64,000 bases of DNA from assembly GCF_022627955.1 (NCBI RefSeq), contig NZ_JABXGD010000005.1, positions 124,001 to 188,000 of the forward strand. Reading direction: 5' to 3'. The notes beneath the pieces were generated by a model. That model saw nothing but the letters and a program-made list of their open reading frames with translations. It made no database searches and was not told the DNA's origin. Origin of the DNA: Microbacterium sp. C5A9. GTDB taxonomy: Bacteria; Actinomycetota; Actinomycetes; Actinomycetales; Microbacteriaceae. This document shows, piece after piece, positions 8,646 to 15,871 of this stretch. The first letter of the stretch is position 1. Each line of letters starts with the position of its first letter. The position numbers and the translations under genes were made by a program.

Positions 8646-8674
8646 ACTGAGTACAGTCGGTTATGACTGGAGTC
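8646..8674. promoter_or_regulatory. probable TetR operator between the regulator and the SDR gene
   Basis: CAGTC (8654-8658) and GACTG (8665-8669) form a perfect inverted repeat around GGTTAT. It is flanked by two overlapping smaller palindromes built from the same half sites, ACTG-AGTA-CAGT (8646-8657) and GACT-GG-AGTC (8665-8674). The cluster sits 20-50 bases before the TetR start and 60-90 before the SDR start, as expected for control of a divergent pair. Confidence 0.6.
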
Positions 8675-8732
8675 GCTTGTGCACACGCTCAGCGATCATC
8701 CCCTCATTGTCGCAAAGAAGAAAGAGCGGTCC

Positions 8733-9446
8733 ATGCCTTCACTCCACGGAGCAGTCGTCCTCGTCACCGGCGCGAACGGGGGTATCGGCACGCAGTTCGT
8801 CCGACAGGCGCTCGAGCGCGGCGCTGCCAAGGTCTACGCCAGCGCCCGCACGCCGCGGGAGTGGGACGACGCCCGGGTCGTGCCGTTGACGCTCGACGTC
8901 ACCGATGCGCAGTCCGTCCGCGATGCCGTGGAGGCGGCGCCCGACGTGACCGTGCTGATCAACAATGCCGGCGCATCCGTGCCGACCGCGGGCATCCTCA
9001 CGCACACCGACGACGAGATCCGCCATAACGTCGAGACCAACTTCCTCGGTCCGCTGTTCCTGGCGCGCGCGTATGCCCCGCTGCTGTCTGGTCGTGACGG
9101 AGCGGCGATCATCGACATCCATTCGGCTCTCGCGTGGTTCGCGGTCGGCGGCATCTACAGCGCCACGAAGGCGGCGCTCTGGTCGGCGACCAACTCGCTG
9201 CGTCTCGAACTGGCTCCCGCGGGCGTGCACGTCGTCGGTGTGCACGTCGGCTACGTCGACACGGCGATGGCCGAGCATGTCTCCGATCCCAAGACCGACC
9301 CCGCCGATCTCGTGCGCGCCATCTTCGACGCGACGGAACGGGACGAATACGAGGTGCTCGCCGACGCGACCTCGGTGCAGCTCAAGGCCGCGCTGAGTGC
9401 ACCGCTCGATGCGGTCTATCCGCAGCTGCGCGCCTCGGCCGTCTGA
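8733..9446 (+). CDS. short-chain dehydrogenase/reductase
   Basis: A 237-residue classical SDR with the cofactor motif VTGANGGIGTQF near the N-terminus, NNAG at about 70, and a catalytic Ser-Tyr-Lys set in IDIHSALAWFAVGGIYSATKAAL. It would oxidise or reduce an alcohol/ketone with NAD(P)H; the substrate is unknown. The ATG at 8733 is chosen because AGAAAGAG lies upstream and SDR homology starts there; an upstream ATG at 8679 adds 18 unlikely residues. It is followed after 30 bases by a zinc-independent oxidoreductase, probably in one operon under the divergent TetR regulator. Confidence 0.92.
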   Translation: MPSLHGAVVLVTGANGGIGTQFVRQALERGAAKVYASARTPREWDDARVVPLTLDVTDAQSVRDAVEAAPDVTVLINNAGASVPTAGILTHTDDEIRHNVETNFLGPLFLARAYAPLLSGRDGAAIIDIHSALAWFAVGGIYSATKAALWSATNSLRLELAPAGVHVVGVHVGYVDTAMAEHVSDPKTDPADLVRAIFDATERDEYEVLADATSVQLKAALSAPLDAVYPQLRASAV

Positions 9447-9476
9447 CCGCTGCCCTGAGAAGCAAGGAGAACGACC

Positions 9477-10475
9477 ATGCGCGCATTCGTGCTCACGAAG
9501 TACACGCAACCGCTGGAACTGCGGGAGACGGCCGAGCCGGAGGTCGGTGACCGAGACGTCCTGATCCGGGTGGAGGCGGTGGGCCTCAACCAGCTCGACG
9601 AGAAGATCCGCGCGGGGGAGTTCGCGCGGATCCTGCCGTACGACCTGCCGGTCGTGCTCGGCAACGACGTCGCCGGCACCGTGATCCGCGTCGGCGGACT
9701 CGTCGAGTCCTTCCGACCCGGAGACCGGGTGTTCGCCCGGCCGGATCAGCGGCGCATGGGGGCGTTCGCCGAGCGCATCGCCGTCGCCGAATCGGATCTC
9801 GCTCTCGTCCCGACGCGCATCACCGCGGCGGAGGCCGCCTCCCTGCCGCTCGTGGGGCTCACGGCCTGGCAGGCGCTGGTCGAGCGGGGGCGGGTCGAGC
9901 CCGGCCAGAAGGTGCTGATCCACGCGGGCGCGGGCGGTGTCGGCTCGATCGCCATCCAGCTCGCGAAGCATCTCGGAGCCACCGTGGCCACGACCGCGAG
10001 CGCCGCGAATGCCGATTTCGTCCGCCGCCTGGGTGCCGATGTCGTGATCGACCATCGCACCGAGGATTTCGAAGAGGTGCTCTCGGACTACGACCTCGTG
10101 CTCGACAGCCTCGGCGGCGAGAACCTCGAAAGGTCGCTGCGGGTGCTGAGACCGGGGGGTCTGGCCATCGGCATCTCGGGACCGCCCGACCCCGCGTTCG
10201 CGAAGCGCGCGGGGCTGAACGCCGTCGTGCGCCTCGCGATCGCCGCGCTGAGCCGAAAGATCCGGCGCCAGGCGTCGCGCCTCGGGGTCACGTACGAGTT
10301 CCTGTTCATGCGGGCCGACGGCCGCCAGCTGAGTCGCCTCGCGACGCTGGTCGACGACGGCGTGATCACGCCCGTCGTCACGAAGACCTACCCGTTCGAG
10401 GAGATCCCGGCGGCCCTCGCCGATCTCGCAGCCGGCGGCGGTCGAGGAAAGATCGTGGCCACGCTCGAGGAATGA
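9477..10475 (+). CDS. NADP-dependent quinone-oxidoreductase-like protein (MDR superfamily)
   Basis: A 332-residue medium-chain dehydrogenase/reductase. The N-terminal GroES-like fold (YTQPLELRETAEPEVGDRDVLIRVEAVGLNQLDEKIRAGEF) is followed by a Rossmann domain with HAGAGGVGSIAIQLAKHLGA (about 145-165), as in quinone oxidoreductases and enoyl reductases. The structural-zinc cysteines are absent, which fits the zinc-free QOR branch. AAGGAG lies ten bases before the ATG. It follows the SDR gene and likely works with it on an aldehyde, quinone or enone under TetR control. Confidence 0.92.
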   Translation: MRAFVLTKYTQPLELRETAEPEVGDRDVLIRVEAVGLNQLDEKIRAGEFARILPYDLPVVLGNDVAGTVIRVGGLVESFRPGDRVFARPDQRRMGAFAERIAVAESDLALVPTRITAAEAASLPLVGLTAWQALVERGRVEPGQKVLIHAGAGGVGSIAIQLAKHLGATVATTASAANADFVRRLGADVVIDHRTEDFEEVLSDYDLVLDSLGGENLERSLRVLRPGGLAIGISGPPDPAFAKRAGLNAVVRLAIAALSRKIRRQASRLGVTYEFLFMRADGRQLSRLATLVDDGVITPVVTKTYPFEEIPAALADLAAGGGRGKIVATLEE

Positions 10476-10483
10476 ACGCCGCG

Positions 10484-10530
10484 CCGGCTCCGCGCCTCCC
10501 GCCCGATCGGGCGAGGAAGCGCGGAGCCGG
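10484..10530. terminator. bidirectional hairpin terminator between convergent genes
   Basis: Perfect 12-base arms CCGGCTCCGCGC (10484-10495) and GCGCGGAGCCGG (10519-10530) enclose a second palindrome, CGCCCGATCGGGCG. The element lies just after the oxidoreductase stop and before the stop of the convergent ABC permease. There is no long T run on either side, as is common for GC-rich actinobacteria. Confidence 0.75.
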
Positions 10531-10543
10531 AGTCCCGTCGGTG

Positions 10544-11338
10544 TCAGCTGCTGCGGCGGATCGCCCTGACGCCGACCACGAGGCCGATCACCGCGACGGC
10601 CAGAGCCGAGATCCAGCCCCACAGCACGGTCGGATCGCCCAGGTCGCCCGCGAACAGCGCCCGCTCGGCCTGCACGACCCAGTTGACCGGGTTGACCGAC
10701 GCGACGGCGCGCATCCAGGCGGGGCCGTCGTCGAGCGGAAGCAGCATGCCCGAGAGGATCAGCAGCGGGAAGATCAGCGACTGCTGCACTCCCCAGAACA
10801 GCCATTCCCTGTCCTTCGTCGCGAGTGCCAGCGAGTATGAGAGTGAGCCGAGCCCGACCCCGAACACCGCGAGCAGCGCGAGGCCGATGAGCAGCCCCGG
10901 TACGTTGATCGCGAACCCGAAGGGCCAGGCGATCAGCACGATCACGAGCGCCTGGACCACGATCGGGGCGATCTCCTTGAGGGCGCGTCCGACCAGCAGC
11001 GACGAGCGGGCGAGAGGAGCGACCAGGGTGCGCTCATGCGAGCCGGTCATCATCTCGTACTGCAGGTTCGAGCCGGTCGCCCCGGTGCCGAACAGCACGA
11101 TCATCACGAGCACGCCGGGCACGAACCAGGCCAGCGTCTCGCCGGCGGGCTGACCGGAACCGCCGATCAGCAACGGCGCGAACAGACCCAGGAAGACGAG
11201 CGGCTGCAGCAGGCTGAAGATCAGCGTGAACGGATCGCGCAGCACGGGCTTGAGCTCACGGGTCAGCACGTTCTTGGTGTCGCGCGCGAGATTGGGGCGC
11301 ACGAGGGTGTCGGTGTGGGGAAGGGCGGTGGTGGTCAT
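10544..11338 (-). CDS. ABC-2 type transporter permease, DrrB-like
   Basis: A 264-residue inner-membrane permease with about six hydrophobic segments and the ABC-2 family signature region (ARSSLLVGRALKEIAPIVVQALVIVLIAWPFGF). It is the membrane half of a DrrAB-type exporter for drugs or lipids. Its ATG overlaps the stop of the upstream ATP-binding gene (ATGA), so the two are translationally coupled. The exported compound cannot be told from sequence. Confidence 0.93.
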   Translation of the reverse strand: MTTTALPHTDTLVRPNLARDTKNVLTRELKPVLRDPFTLIFSLLQPLVFLGLFAPLLIGGSGQPAGETLAWFVPGVLVMIVLFGTGATGSNLQYEMMTGSHERTLVAPLARSSLLVGRALKEIAPIVVQALVIVLIAWPFGFAINVPGLLIGLALLAVFGVGLGSLSYSLALATKDREWLFWGVQQSLIFPLLILSGMLLPLDDGPAWMRAVASVNPVNWVVQAERALFAGDLGDPTVLWGWISALAVAVIGLVVGVRAIRRSS

Positions 11339-12393
11339 GAGAGGACTCCTGTCTTGTCGGCCGCAGCGCCGCTGGCGGCGTCGGCATCGGTGTCGGATGC
11401 ATCGCCATCGGATGCGTCGGTGCTGCCTTCGCCCGCCTCGCGCAGCGTGCGGCCGGTGAGCGCGAGGAAGACGTCGTCGAGCGTGGGCGGCACGCCGGTC
11501 GCTCGACGCACGAGGATGCCGGCGGAGTCCAGTTCGCGGACGATCACCGGCAGCAGCTGATCGCCGTCTGGCGCGGCCAGCGACACCGCGTCGCCGTCGA
11601 GTGCGACGTCGACCGAGCTCACGCGGGCCACGACGGCCCGCGCGGACGCGGCATCCGCCTCGCTCGCGAAGCCGAAGGTGAGCACGTCGCCGGCGAGTGT
11701 CGCCTTGAGCGAGGCCGCGTCATCGTCCGCGATGATGCGGCCTCTGTCCATGACCATGACGCGCTCGGCATAGCGATCGGCCTCCTCGAGGTAGTGGGTG
11801 GTGAGGAAGACCGTCGTGCCGTGCTGCGTGCGGAGGTCGAGGATGTGCTCCCAGAGATTCGCTCGGCTCTGCGGGTCGAGTCCGGTCGAGGGCTCGTCGA
11901 GGAAGATCAGCGGCGGAGCGTGCATGAGCCCGAGCGCGATGTCGAGCCGGCGCTTCTGCCCGCCGCTGAGCTGCTGCACCGTCCGCGTCGAGAACGACCC
12001 GAGATCGAGCGATTCGATCAGCTCGTCGGCTCTGCGGATGCTGTCGCGCCGGCTCATGCCGTAGAACGCCCCCTGACTGAGCAGCTCGTCGCGCACACGC
12101 TGGGAGAAGCTTCCGCTCGTGAGCTGGCCGACGTAGCCGATGCGGGCGCGCACCCCGGCGGCATCCGCATGGATGTCGTGGCCGACCACCCGGGCGGTGC
12201 CCGACGTCGGAGGGATCAGTGTCGTCAGCATCCGCAGGCTCGTGGACTTGCCCGCGCCGTTCGGGCCGAGGAACGCGACGAGCTCGCCGCGGACCGCGGT
12301 GAAGGAGAGGTCGGTGACTGCAGGGACCGGCGTCTTCTTGACGGTGAAGACCTTGGTCAGGCCTTCTGTTTCGATGATGGATTCGTTCGACAT
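11335..12393 (-). CDS. ABC transporter ATP-binding protein, DrrA-like
   Basis: A 352-residue ATPase with Walker A GPNGAGKST (about 43-51), signature LSGGQKRRLDIALGL, Walker B LIFLDEPSTGLD and an H-loop in VFLTTHYLEEADRYAERV. The C-terminal extension of about 100 residues, including RATGVPPTLDDVFLALTGRTLRE, is typical of DrrA. The ATG at 12393 is favoured because TACTCT (12400-12405, complement) lies exactly six bases upstream, implying a leaderless mRNA. It diverges from a WYL regulator, and the shared spacer contains an inverted repeat covering its expected -35 region. Confidence 0.94.
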   Translation of the reverse strand: MSNESIIETEGLTKVFTVKKTPVPAVTDLSFTAVRGELVAFLGPNGAGKSTSLRMLTTLIPPTSGTARVVGHDIHADAAGVRARIGYVGQLTSGSFSQRVRDELLSQGAFYGMSRRDSIRRADELIESLDLGSFSTRTVQQLSGGQKRRLDIALGLMHAPPLIFLDEPSTGLDPQSRANLWEHILDLRTQHGTTVFLTTHYLEEADRYAERVMVMDRGRIIADDDAASLKATLAGDVLTFGFASEADAASARAVVARVSSVDVALDGDAVSLAAPDGDQLLPVIVRELDSAGILVRRATGVPPTLDDVFLALTGRTLREAGEGSTDASDGDASDTDADAASGAAADKTGVLS

Positions 12394-12416
12394 GACTCGA
12401 GAGTAGAAACGAACCA

Positions 12417-12431
12417 GGACAGATCCTGTCC
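12417..12431. promoter_or_regulatory. inverted-repeat operator between drrA-like and WYL genes
   Basis: GGACAGATCCTGTCC is a perfect 6-3-6 inverted repeat. It lies 11-25 bases upstream of the -10 element of the minus-strand ABC gene, over its -35 region, and about 12 bases upstream of the -10 (CAATCT, 12443-12448) of the WYL gene. This is the position expected of a repressor or activator site serving both genes; the divergent WYL protein is the obvious candidate ligand. Confidence 0.6.
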
Positions 12432-12454
12432 GCGATATCTGGCAATCTGACATC

Positions 12455-13441
12455 ATGTCCGACACCACCTCACGCGCTCTCGCACTGCTCAACCTGCTGC
12501 AGACGCACCGGCACTGGCCCGGCACCGAGCTCGCGGGGCGCCTCGGGGTCACCGAACGCACCGTGCGCCGCGACGTCGACCGGCTCCGCGAGCTCGGGTA
12601 CCGGGTCGAGTCGACGCCGGGAGCGGCCGGCGGCTACCGCCTCGAAGCCGGCAGCGCGGTGCCGCCGCTGCTGCTCACCGACGACGAGGCCGTCACGATG
12701 GCGATCGGCCTGCGCGTCGCGGCGACACAGCAGCTCGTCGGAGGCGCGGAGGTCACTCTGACCGCCCTCGCGAAGCTCGAGCAGGTGCTCCCGTCGGCGC
12801 TGCGCCAGCGGGTGAATGCGCTCGCCGCCTCCGTGCAGCCGCCGCGGATCGGTGACGGGCCGGTCGTCTCACCCGCGGTGCTGGGCGAGATCGCGATGGC
12901 GACGCGCGATCACGAGCGACTGCGCATGCGGTACGTCGACGGGGCGGGTGCCGAGAGCATCCGCCGGGTCGAACCGCATGCCCTCGCGCCCTCAGGGCGC
13001 AAGTGGTTCCTGCTGTGCTGGGACCTCGATCGCGACGACTGGCGGACCTTCCGCGTCGACCGCATCGTGTCGGTCGAGCACACGCGGGTGCTGTTCACCC
13101 GTCGGGAGATCACCGAGGAGGAGATCGAGGAGCGGGTGCTCATCGCCGCGTCGTGGACTCCGCAGAAGATCGAGGCGGACGCCGTGATGGACCTGCCGCT
13201 GTCGACCATGGAGGCCGTGTTCGGCCCGTGGTCCGAGGGAGCGACGGCAGAGGGCGAGGACCGCACCCGGTGGCCGTTCGGCGGGTCGGACTGGCGGGAG
13301 GCGATGTACGCGCTGCTCTGGATTCCTGAGGGCGTCGAATACACGACGAGCTTCCCCGAACCGTATCGCGCGGAACTCAGGGAGGCGGTGCAGCGGCTGC
13401 TGCGGGCTCTCGAGGCACCGGCCCCCGGTTCACGCGGGTAG
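12455..13441 (+). CDS. WYL-domain transcriptional regulator
   Basis: A 328-residue regulator with an N-terminal DeoR-like winged helix (LLNLLQTHRHWPGTELAGRLGVTERTVRRDVDRLRELGYRVES, about 9-52) and a WYL domain whose core residues appear in ESIRRVEPHALAPSGRKWFLLCWDLDRDDWRTFRVDRI (about 170-210). WYL domains sense nucleic acid or small ligands. CAATCT sits six bases before the ATG, so the message is probably leaderless. It diverges from the DrrAB-like exporter, which it probably controls. Its 3' end overlaps the convergent membrane protein gene by 12 bases. Confidence 0.93.
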   Translation: MSDTTSRALALLNLLQTHRHWPGTELAGRLGVTERTVRRDVDRLRELGYRVESTPGAAGGYRLEAGSAVPPLLLTDDEAVTMAIGLRVAATQQLVGGAEVTLTALAKLEQVLPSALRQRVNALAASVQPPRIGDGPVVSPAVLGEIAMATRDHERLRMRYVDGAGAESIRRVEPHALAPSGRKWFLLCWDLDRDDWRTFRVDRIVSVEHTRVLFTRREITEEEIEERVLIAASWTPQKIEADAVMDLPLSTMEAVFGPWSEGATAEGEDRTRWPFGGSDWREAMYALLWIPEGVEYTTSFPEPYRAELREAVQRLLRALEAPAPGSRG

Positions 13442-14365
13442 CGATCGGCGCGCGATGATCGAGGGCGGGTCCGCGTCGTCCCACCGCTGGAAGGTCTGCA
13501 CCCACCAGAACGCGGCGAACAGGATCAGCGCCACGGCCTCGCCGACGAGCACGACAGGGGTCTCGCCGAAGGCCTGGCGAAAGAGCAGAGCCGCCACGAG
13601 CAGCAGGAGGTCGGCGATCAGCAGCCCGGCGATCCAGCGGTAGATCGAACGCTGGCGTGGGGTGGGCGGGGTCTCTCCGGGTTCGAGCGGGCCGCCGGCG
13701 TAGAGGATCGGCACTGCGGCGAACACCCCGAAGAACACCAGGGTCACCGCGAAGTGGATGCTGTGCACCGGCCAGAAGTTGAACGGGAAGTTCTCGTTCA
13801 GCGCGGGCCAGAAGGCGAGAGCCACGACGATGACGGTGGTGACGATGGCGATGATCGACACCAGGCGCGCGGAGCGATTCGGCGTTCGGGTGCGGCGTCG
13901 GATCATCGCCATCGTCACCGTCACGGCGACGACCGCGATCGCGTAGACGGCGATCCCTGCCTTGGCGGTTCCGATGCTCTCCGACGGGAGGCAGTCCGTC
14001 AGGACAGGGCAGGTGAGGTGACCGACCGCGCGGGAGTCGGCGAGACCCGTCGGCACGATCGCGATGAGAGGCGCGAACACCGCGCACACATCGAGGAGGG
14101 TCGTCGCCCTGCTGCGCCCGGAGAGGGCGAGGAGCACGACGGATGCCGCGATCAGCGCTCCGACGAAGATGTCGCGCGCCGGGGTGTAGAACGCATGGCT
14201 GATCGAGGAGAGCGGGTGCCAGCCGACGATGAGCGGCTCCCACGTGACGACGATGCTCTGCAGTGCGACGCTGACGAGAAGCGTGAACACGATCAGCACC
14301 AGGGAGAGACGCAGGTAGCGGTGGGTCTTCTGTCCGGTCGTCGCGGGGGAGTCTGCGCCTGCCAT
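13430..14365 (-). CDS. multi-pass membrane protein of unknown function
   Basis: A 311-residue protein with about eight hydrophobic segments and no recognised catalytic motif. The overall pattern is reminiscent of DUF998-type proteins, but I cannot place it firmly. A pair of cysteines in HLTCPVLTDCLPSES lies in a loop between membrane segments and could form a disulfide. The ATG at 14365 is preferred over the upstream one because TACGGT (14372-14377, complement) is six bases before it, giving a leaderless message. Confidence 0.7.
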   Translation of the reverse strand: MAGADSPATTGQKTHRYLRLSLVLIVFTLLVSVALQSIVVTWEPLIVGWHPLSSISHAFYTPARDIFVGALIAASVVLLALSGRSRATTLLDVCAVFAPLIAIVPTGLADSRAVGHLTCPVLTDCLPSESIGTAKAGIAVYAIAVVAVTVTMAMIRRRTRTPNRSARLVSIIAIVTTVIVVALAFWPALNENFPFNFWPVHSIHFAVTLVFFGVFAAVPILYAGGPLEPGETPPTPRQRSIYRWIAGLLIADLLLLVAALLFRQAFGETPVVLVGEAVALILFAAFWWVQTFQRWDDADPPSIIARRSLPA

Positions 14366-14408
14366 GAGGCGACCGTACACCGCAGCGCGGACGGAGCCGG
14401 ATGACGCG

Positions 14409-14429
14409 GCGTGACGTCTCGCGTCACGC
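14409..14429. promoter_or_regulatory. perfect inverted repeat upstream of the membrane protein gene
   Basis: GCGTGACG (14409-14416) and CGTCACGC (14422-14429) are perfect 8-base arms separated by TCTCG. It lies 32 bases beyond the -10 of the minus-strand membrane protein gene, where an activator or a second repressor site could act. It could instead be a transcription-terminating hairpin, although no T run follows. Confidence 0.4.
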
Positions 14430-14500
14430 GCGGACTCACTCTGTCAATCCCCGCAACGATCCTGGTGTTCCGGTACGGCGCGAGGTAACGTCATCCCCAT

Positions 14501-14576
14501 CGCGGCGATCCGGGCGGTCCCGGGCCTCAGCTCATATCTGACGGCGTTGCGGGTTCGACTCCCGCCGTCGCGTCCA
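14501..14576 (+). other. degenerate tRNA-like sequence (possible tRNA remnant, anticodon CAT)
   Basis: The 3' half is a good tRNA: a five-pair T arm GCGGG-TTCGACT-CCCGC (14549-14565), a seven-base acceptor strand CGTCGCG, and an encoded TCCA end. CGCGGCG at 14501 pairs with that acceptor strand over seven positions (one G-T). A CAG-CTCATAT-CTG stem-loop in between offers anticodon CAT. Against a working tRNA, position 8 is not T, the D loop is very short, and the anticodon stem has a mismatch. It may be a tRNA relic or an old attachment site. Confidence 0.35.
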
Positions 14577-14603
14577 CTCTGTCCGCGTCCACGTCGTTCG
14601 CGT

Positions 14604-15797
14604 TCACCCTCCGGAGCGGCGACCGCGATGCAGTCGCTCGACGGTCTCGCCGGCGGCGACTCCGACGAGAACCACGGCGGTCGTGATCGACAGCGTGAGG
14701 GCGTTGACGGCGAAGCCCGCGAGCCCGGCACCGGCGAGCAGGACGAGAGCCGCCAGACCGGCGAGCTGAGCACGCACCCAGCGCCCCTCGAGCACGCGAC
14801 GGAACAGCGCGGTGCCGGTGAGGAAGAGGATCGGTGCGCCGACGATCACGATCGTCGCCGCGAGGCCGCTCTGGTCGGGAAGAGCGAGCATCTCCTTGTC
14901 GCCCACGCTCATGAGGACGATGCCGGCGATGATCGGAAGATGCACCCACGTATAGGCGGTGCGGGCGAGCCGGGCCGGTTCCTCTGACGCCTCGATCGCC
15001 TCGGCGCCGACGCGTTCGCCGTGATCGAAGTAGATCCACCAGGCCGCCGCTGCAGCCACGAACGCCGTCGACATCGCCGCGATGGATGCGACGGACGATT
15101 CCTTGTCGACGAACGCGAAGCCGGTGACCAGCAGGCCTTCGCCGATCGCGATGAGAACGAAGAGAGACGTGCGCTCGGCGATGTGCGGACCGGAGAGATC
15201 CCAGGAGCGCAGCTGAACCTTCCCTCGCCCGGGGACCGGAAAACCGAGAACGGTGCCCAGCAGCTCGAGTGCCAGGGCTGCGGTCCACAGCGGCAGCTGC
15301 CATCCGAGGGGCAGCAGTGCGCCGACGATCCACAACGCGCCACCGGCGACCGTCCAGCACAGGATGAGCGAGAAGTCGCGGGCCGCCCGCCGGTCGTGAC
15401 GGGCTGTCGCCCACACGATGAAGACCGTGCGCCCGACCTGGAGCACGACGTAGGCGATCGCGAACGCCCACGCGCGATCACCGAAAGCCTCGGCGATCGA
15501 GACGCTCATCACGAGCGCCACGAAGGCCAGCGCGATCACCGCCCCGCGCACGGGGAGCTTCACGGGGTCGAGCCAGTTGGTGACCCAGGTGGTCGACACC
15601 CACGCCCACCACAGTGCGCACACCATGATGACGCCTTCGAAGGCCCCCAGCGGCGTCTGGTTCTCATAGAGGTAGGCAGACAGCTGCGTCAGCGCGAGGA
15701 CGAACAGGAGGTCGAAGAACAGCTCGACATAGGTCACTCGGTCCGCGCGCGGAGAGTTCGTGGGGCGCAGCACGTCACGGGTCATCCCGAATGCCAT
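14604..15797 (-). CDS. low temperature requirement protein A (LtrA family)
   Basis: A 397-residue membrane protein with about eleven hydrophobic segments. The family signature is clear near the N-terminus (ADRVTYVELFFDLLFVLALTQLSAYL) and in the middle (HIAERTSLFVLIAIGEGLLVTG), matching the LtrA family, named from a Listeria locus needed for growth in the cold; its molecular role is not established. CAGGAT (15804-15809, complement) lies six bases before the ATG, so the message may be leaderless. It stands alone between the siderophore operon and the tRNA-like sequence. Confidence 0.9.
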   Translation of the reverse strand: MAFGMTRDVLRPTNSPRADRVTYVELFFDLLFVLALTQLSAYLYENQTPLGAFEGVIMVCALWWAWVSTTWVTNWLDPVKLPVRGAVIALAFVALVMSVSIAEAFGDRAWAFAIAYVVLQVGRTVFIVWATARHDRRAARDFSLILCWTVAGGALWIVGALLPLGWQLPLWTAALALELLGTVLGFPVPGRGKVQLRSWDLSGPHIAERTSLFVLIAIGEGLLVTGFAFVDKESSVASIAAMSTAFVAAAAAWWIYFDHGERVGAEAIEASEEPARLARTAYTWVHLPIIAGIVLMSVGDKEMLALPDQSGLAATIVIVGAPILFLTGTALFRRVLEGRWVRAQLAGLAALVLLAGAGLAGFAVNALTLSITTAVVLVGVAAGETVERLHRGRRSGG

Positions 15798-15871
15798 GCG
15801 ACCATCCTGGCATCGCTGAGGAGACCTCGATGCACGCGTTCAGAAGCGCGCGCGTCCGCCCGGGGGGACGG

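Noticed and set aside
14479..14576. A 98-base selenocysteine-type tRNA starting at CGCGAGG (14479)
   Set aside because: The acceptor pairing has a mismatch and no TCA anticodon arm or long variable arm can be drawn; the 76-base reading from 14501 pairs better.
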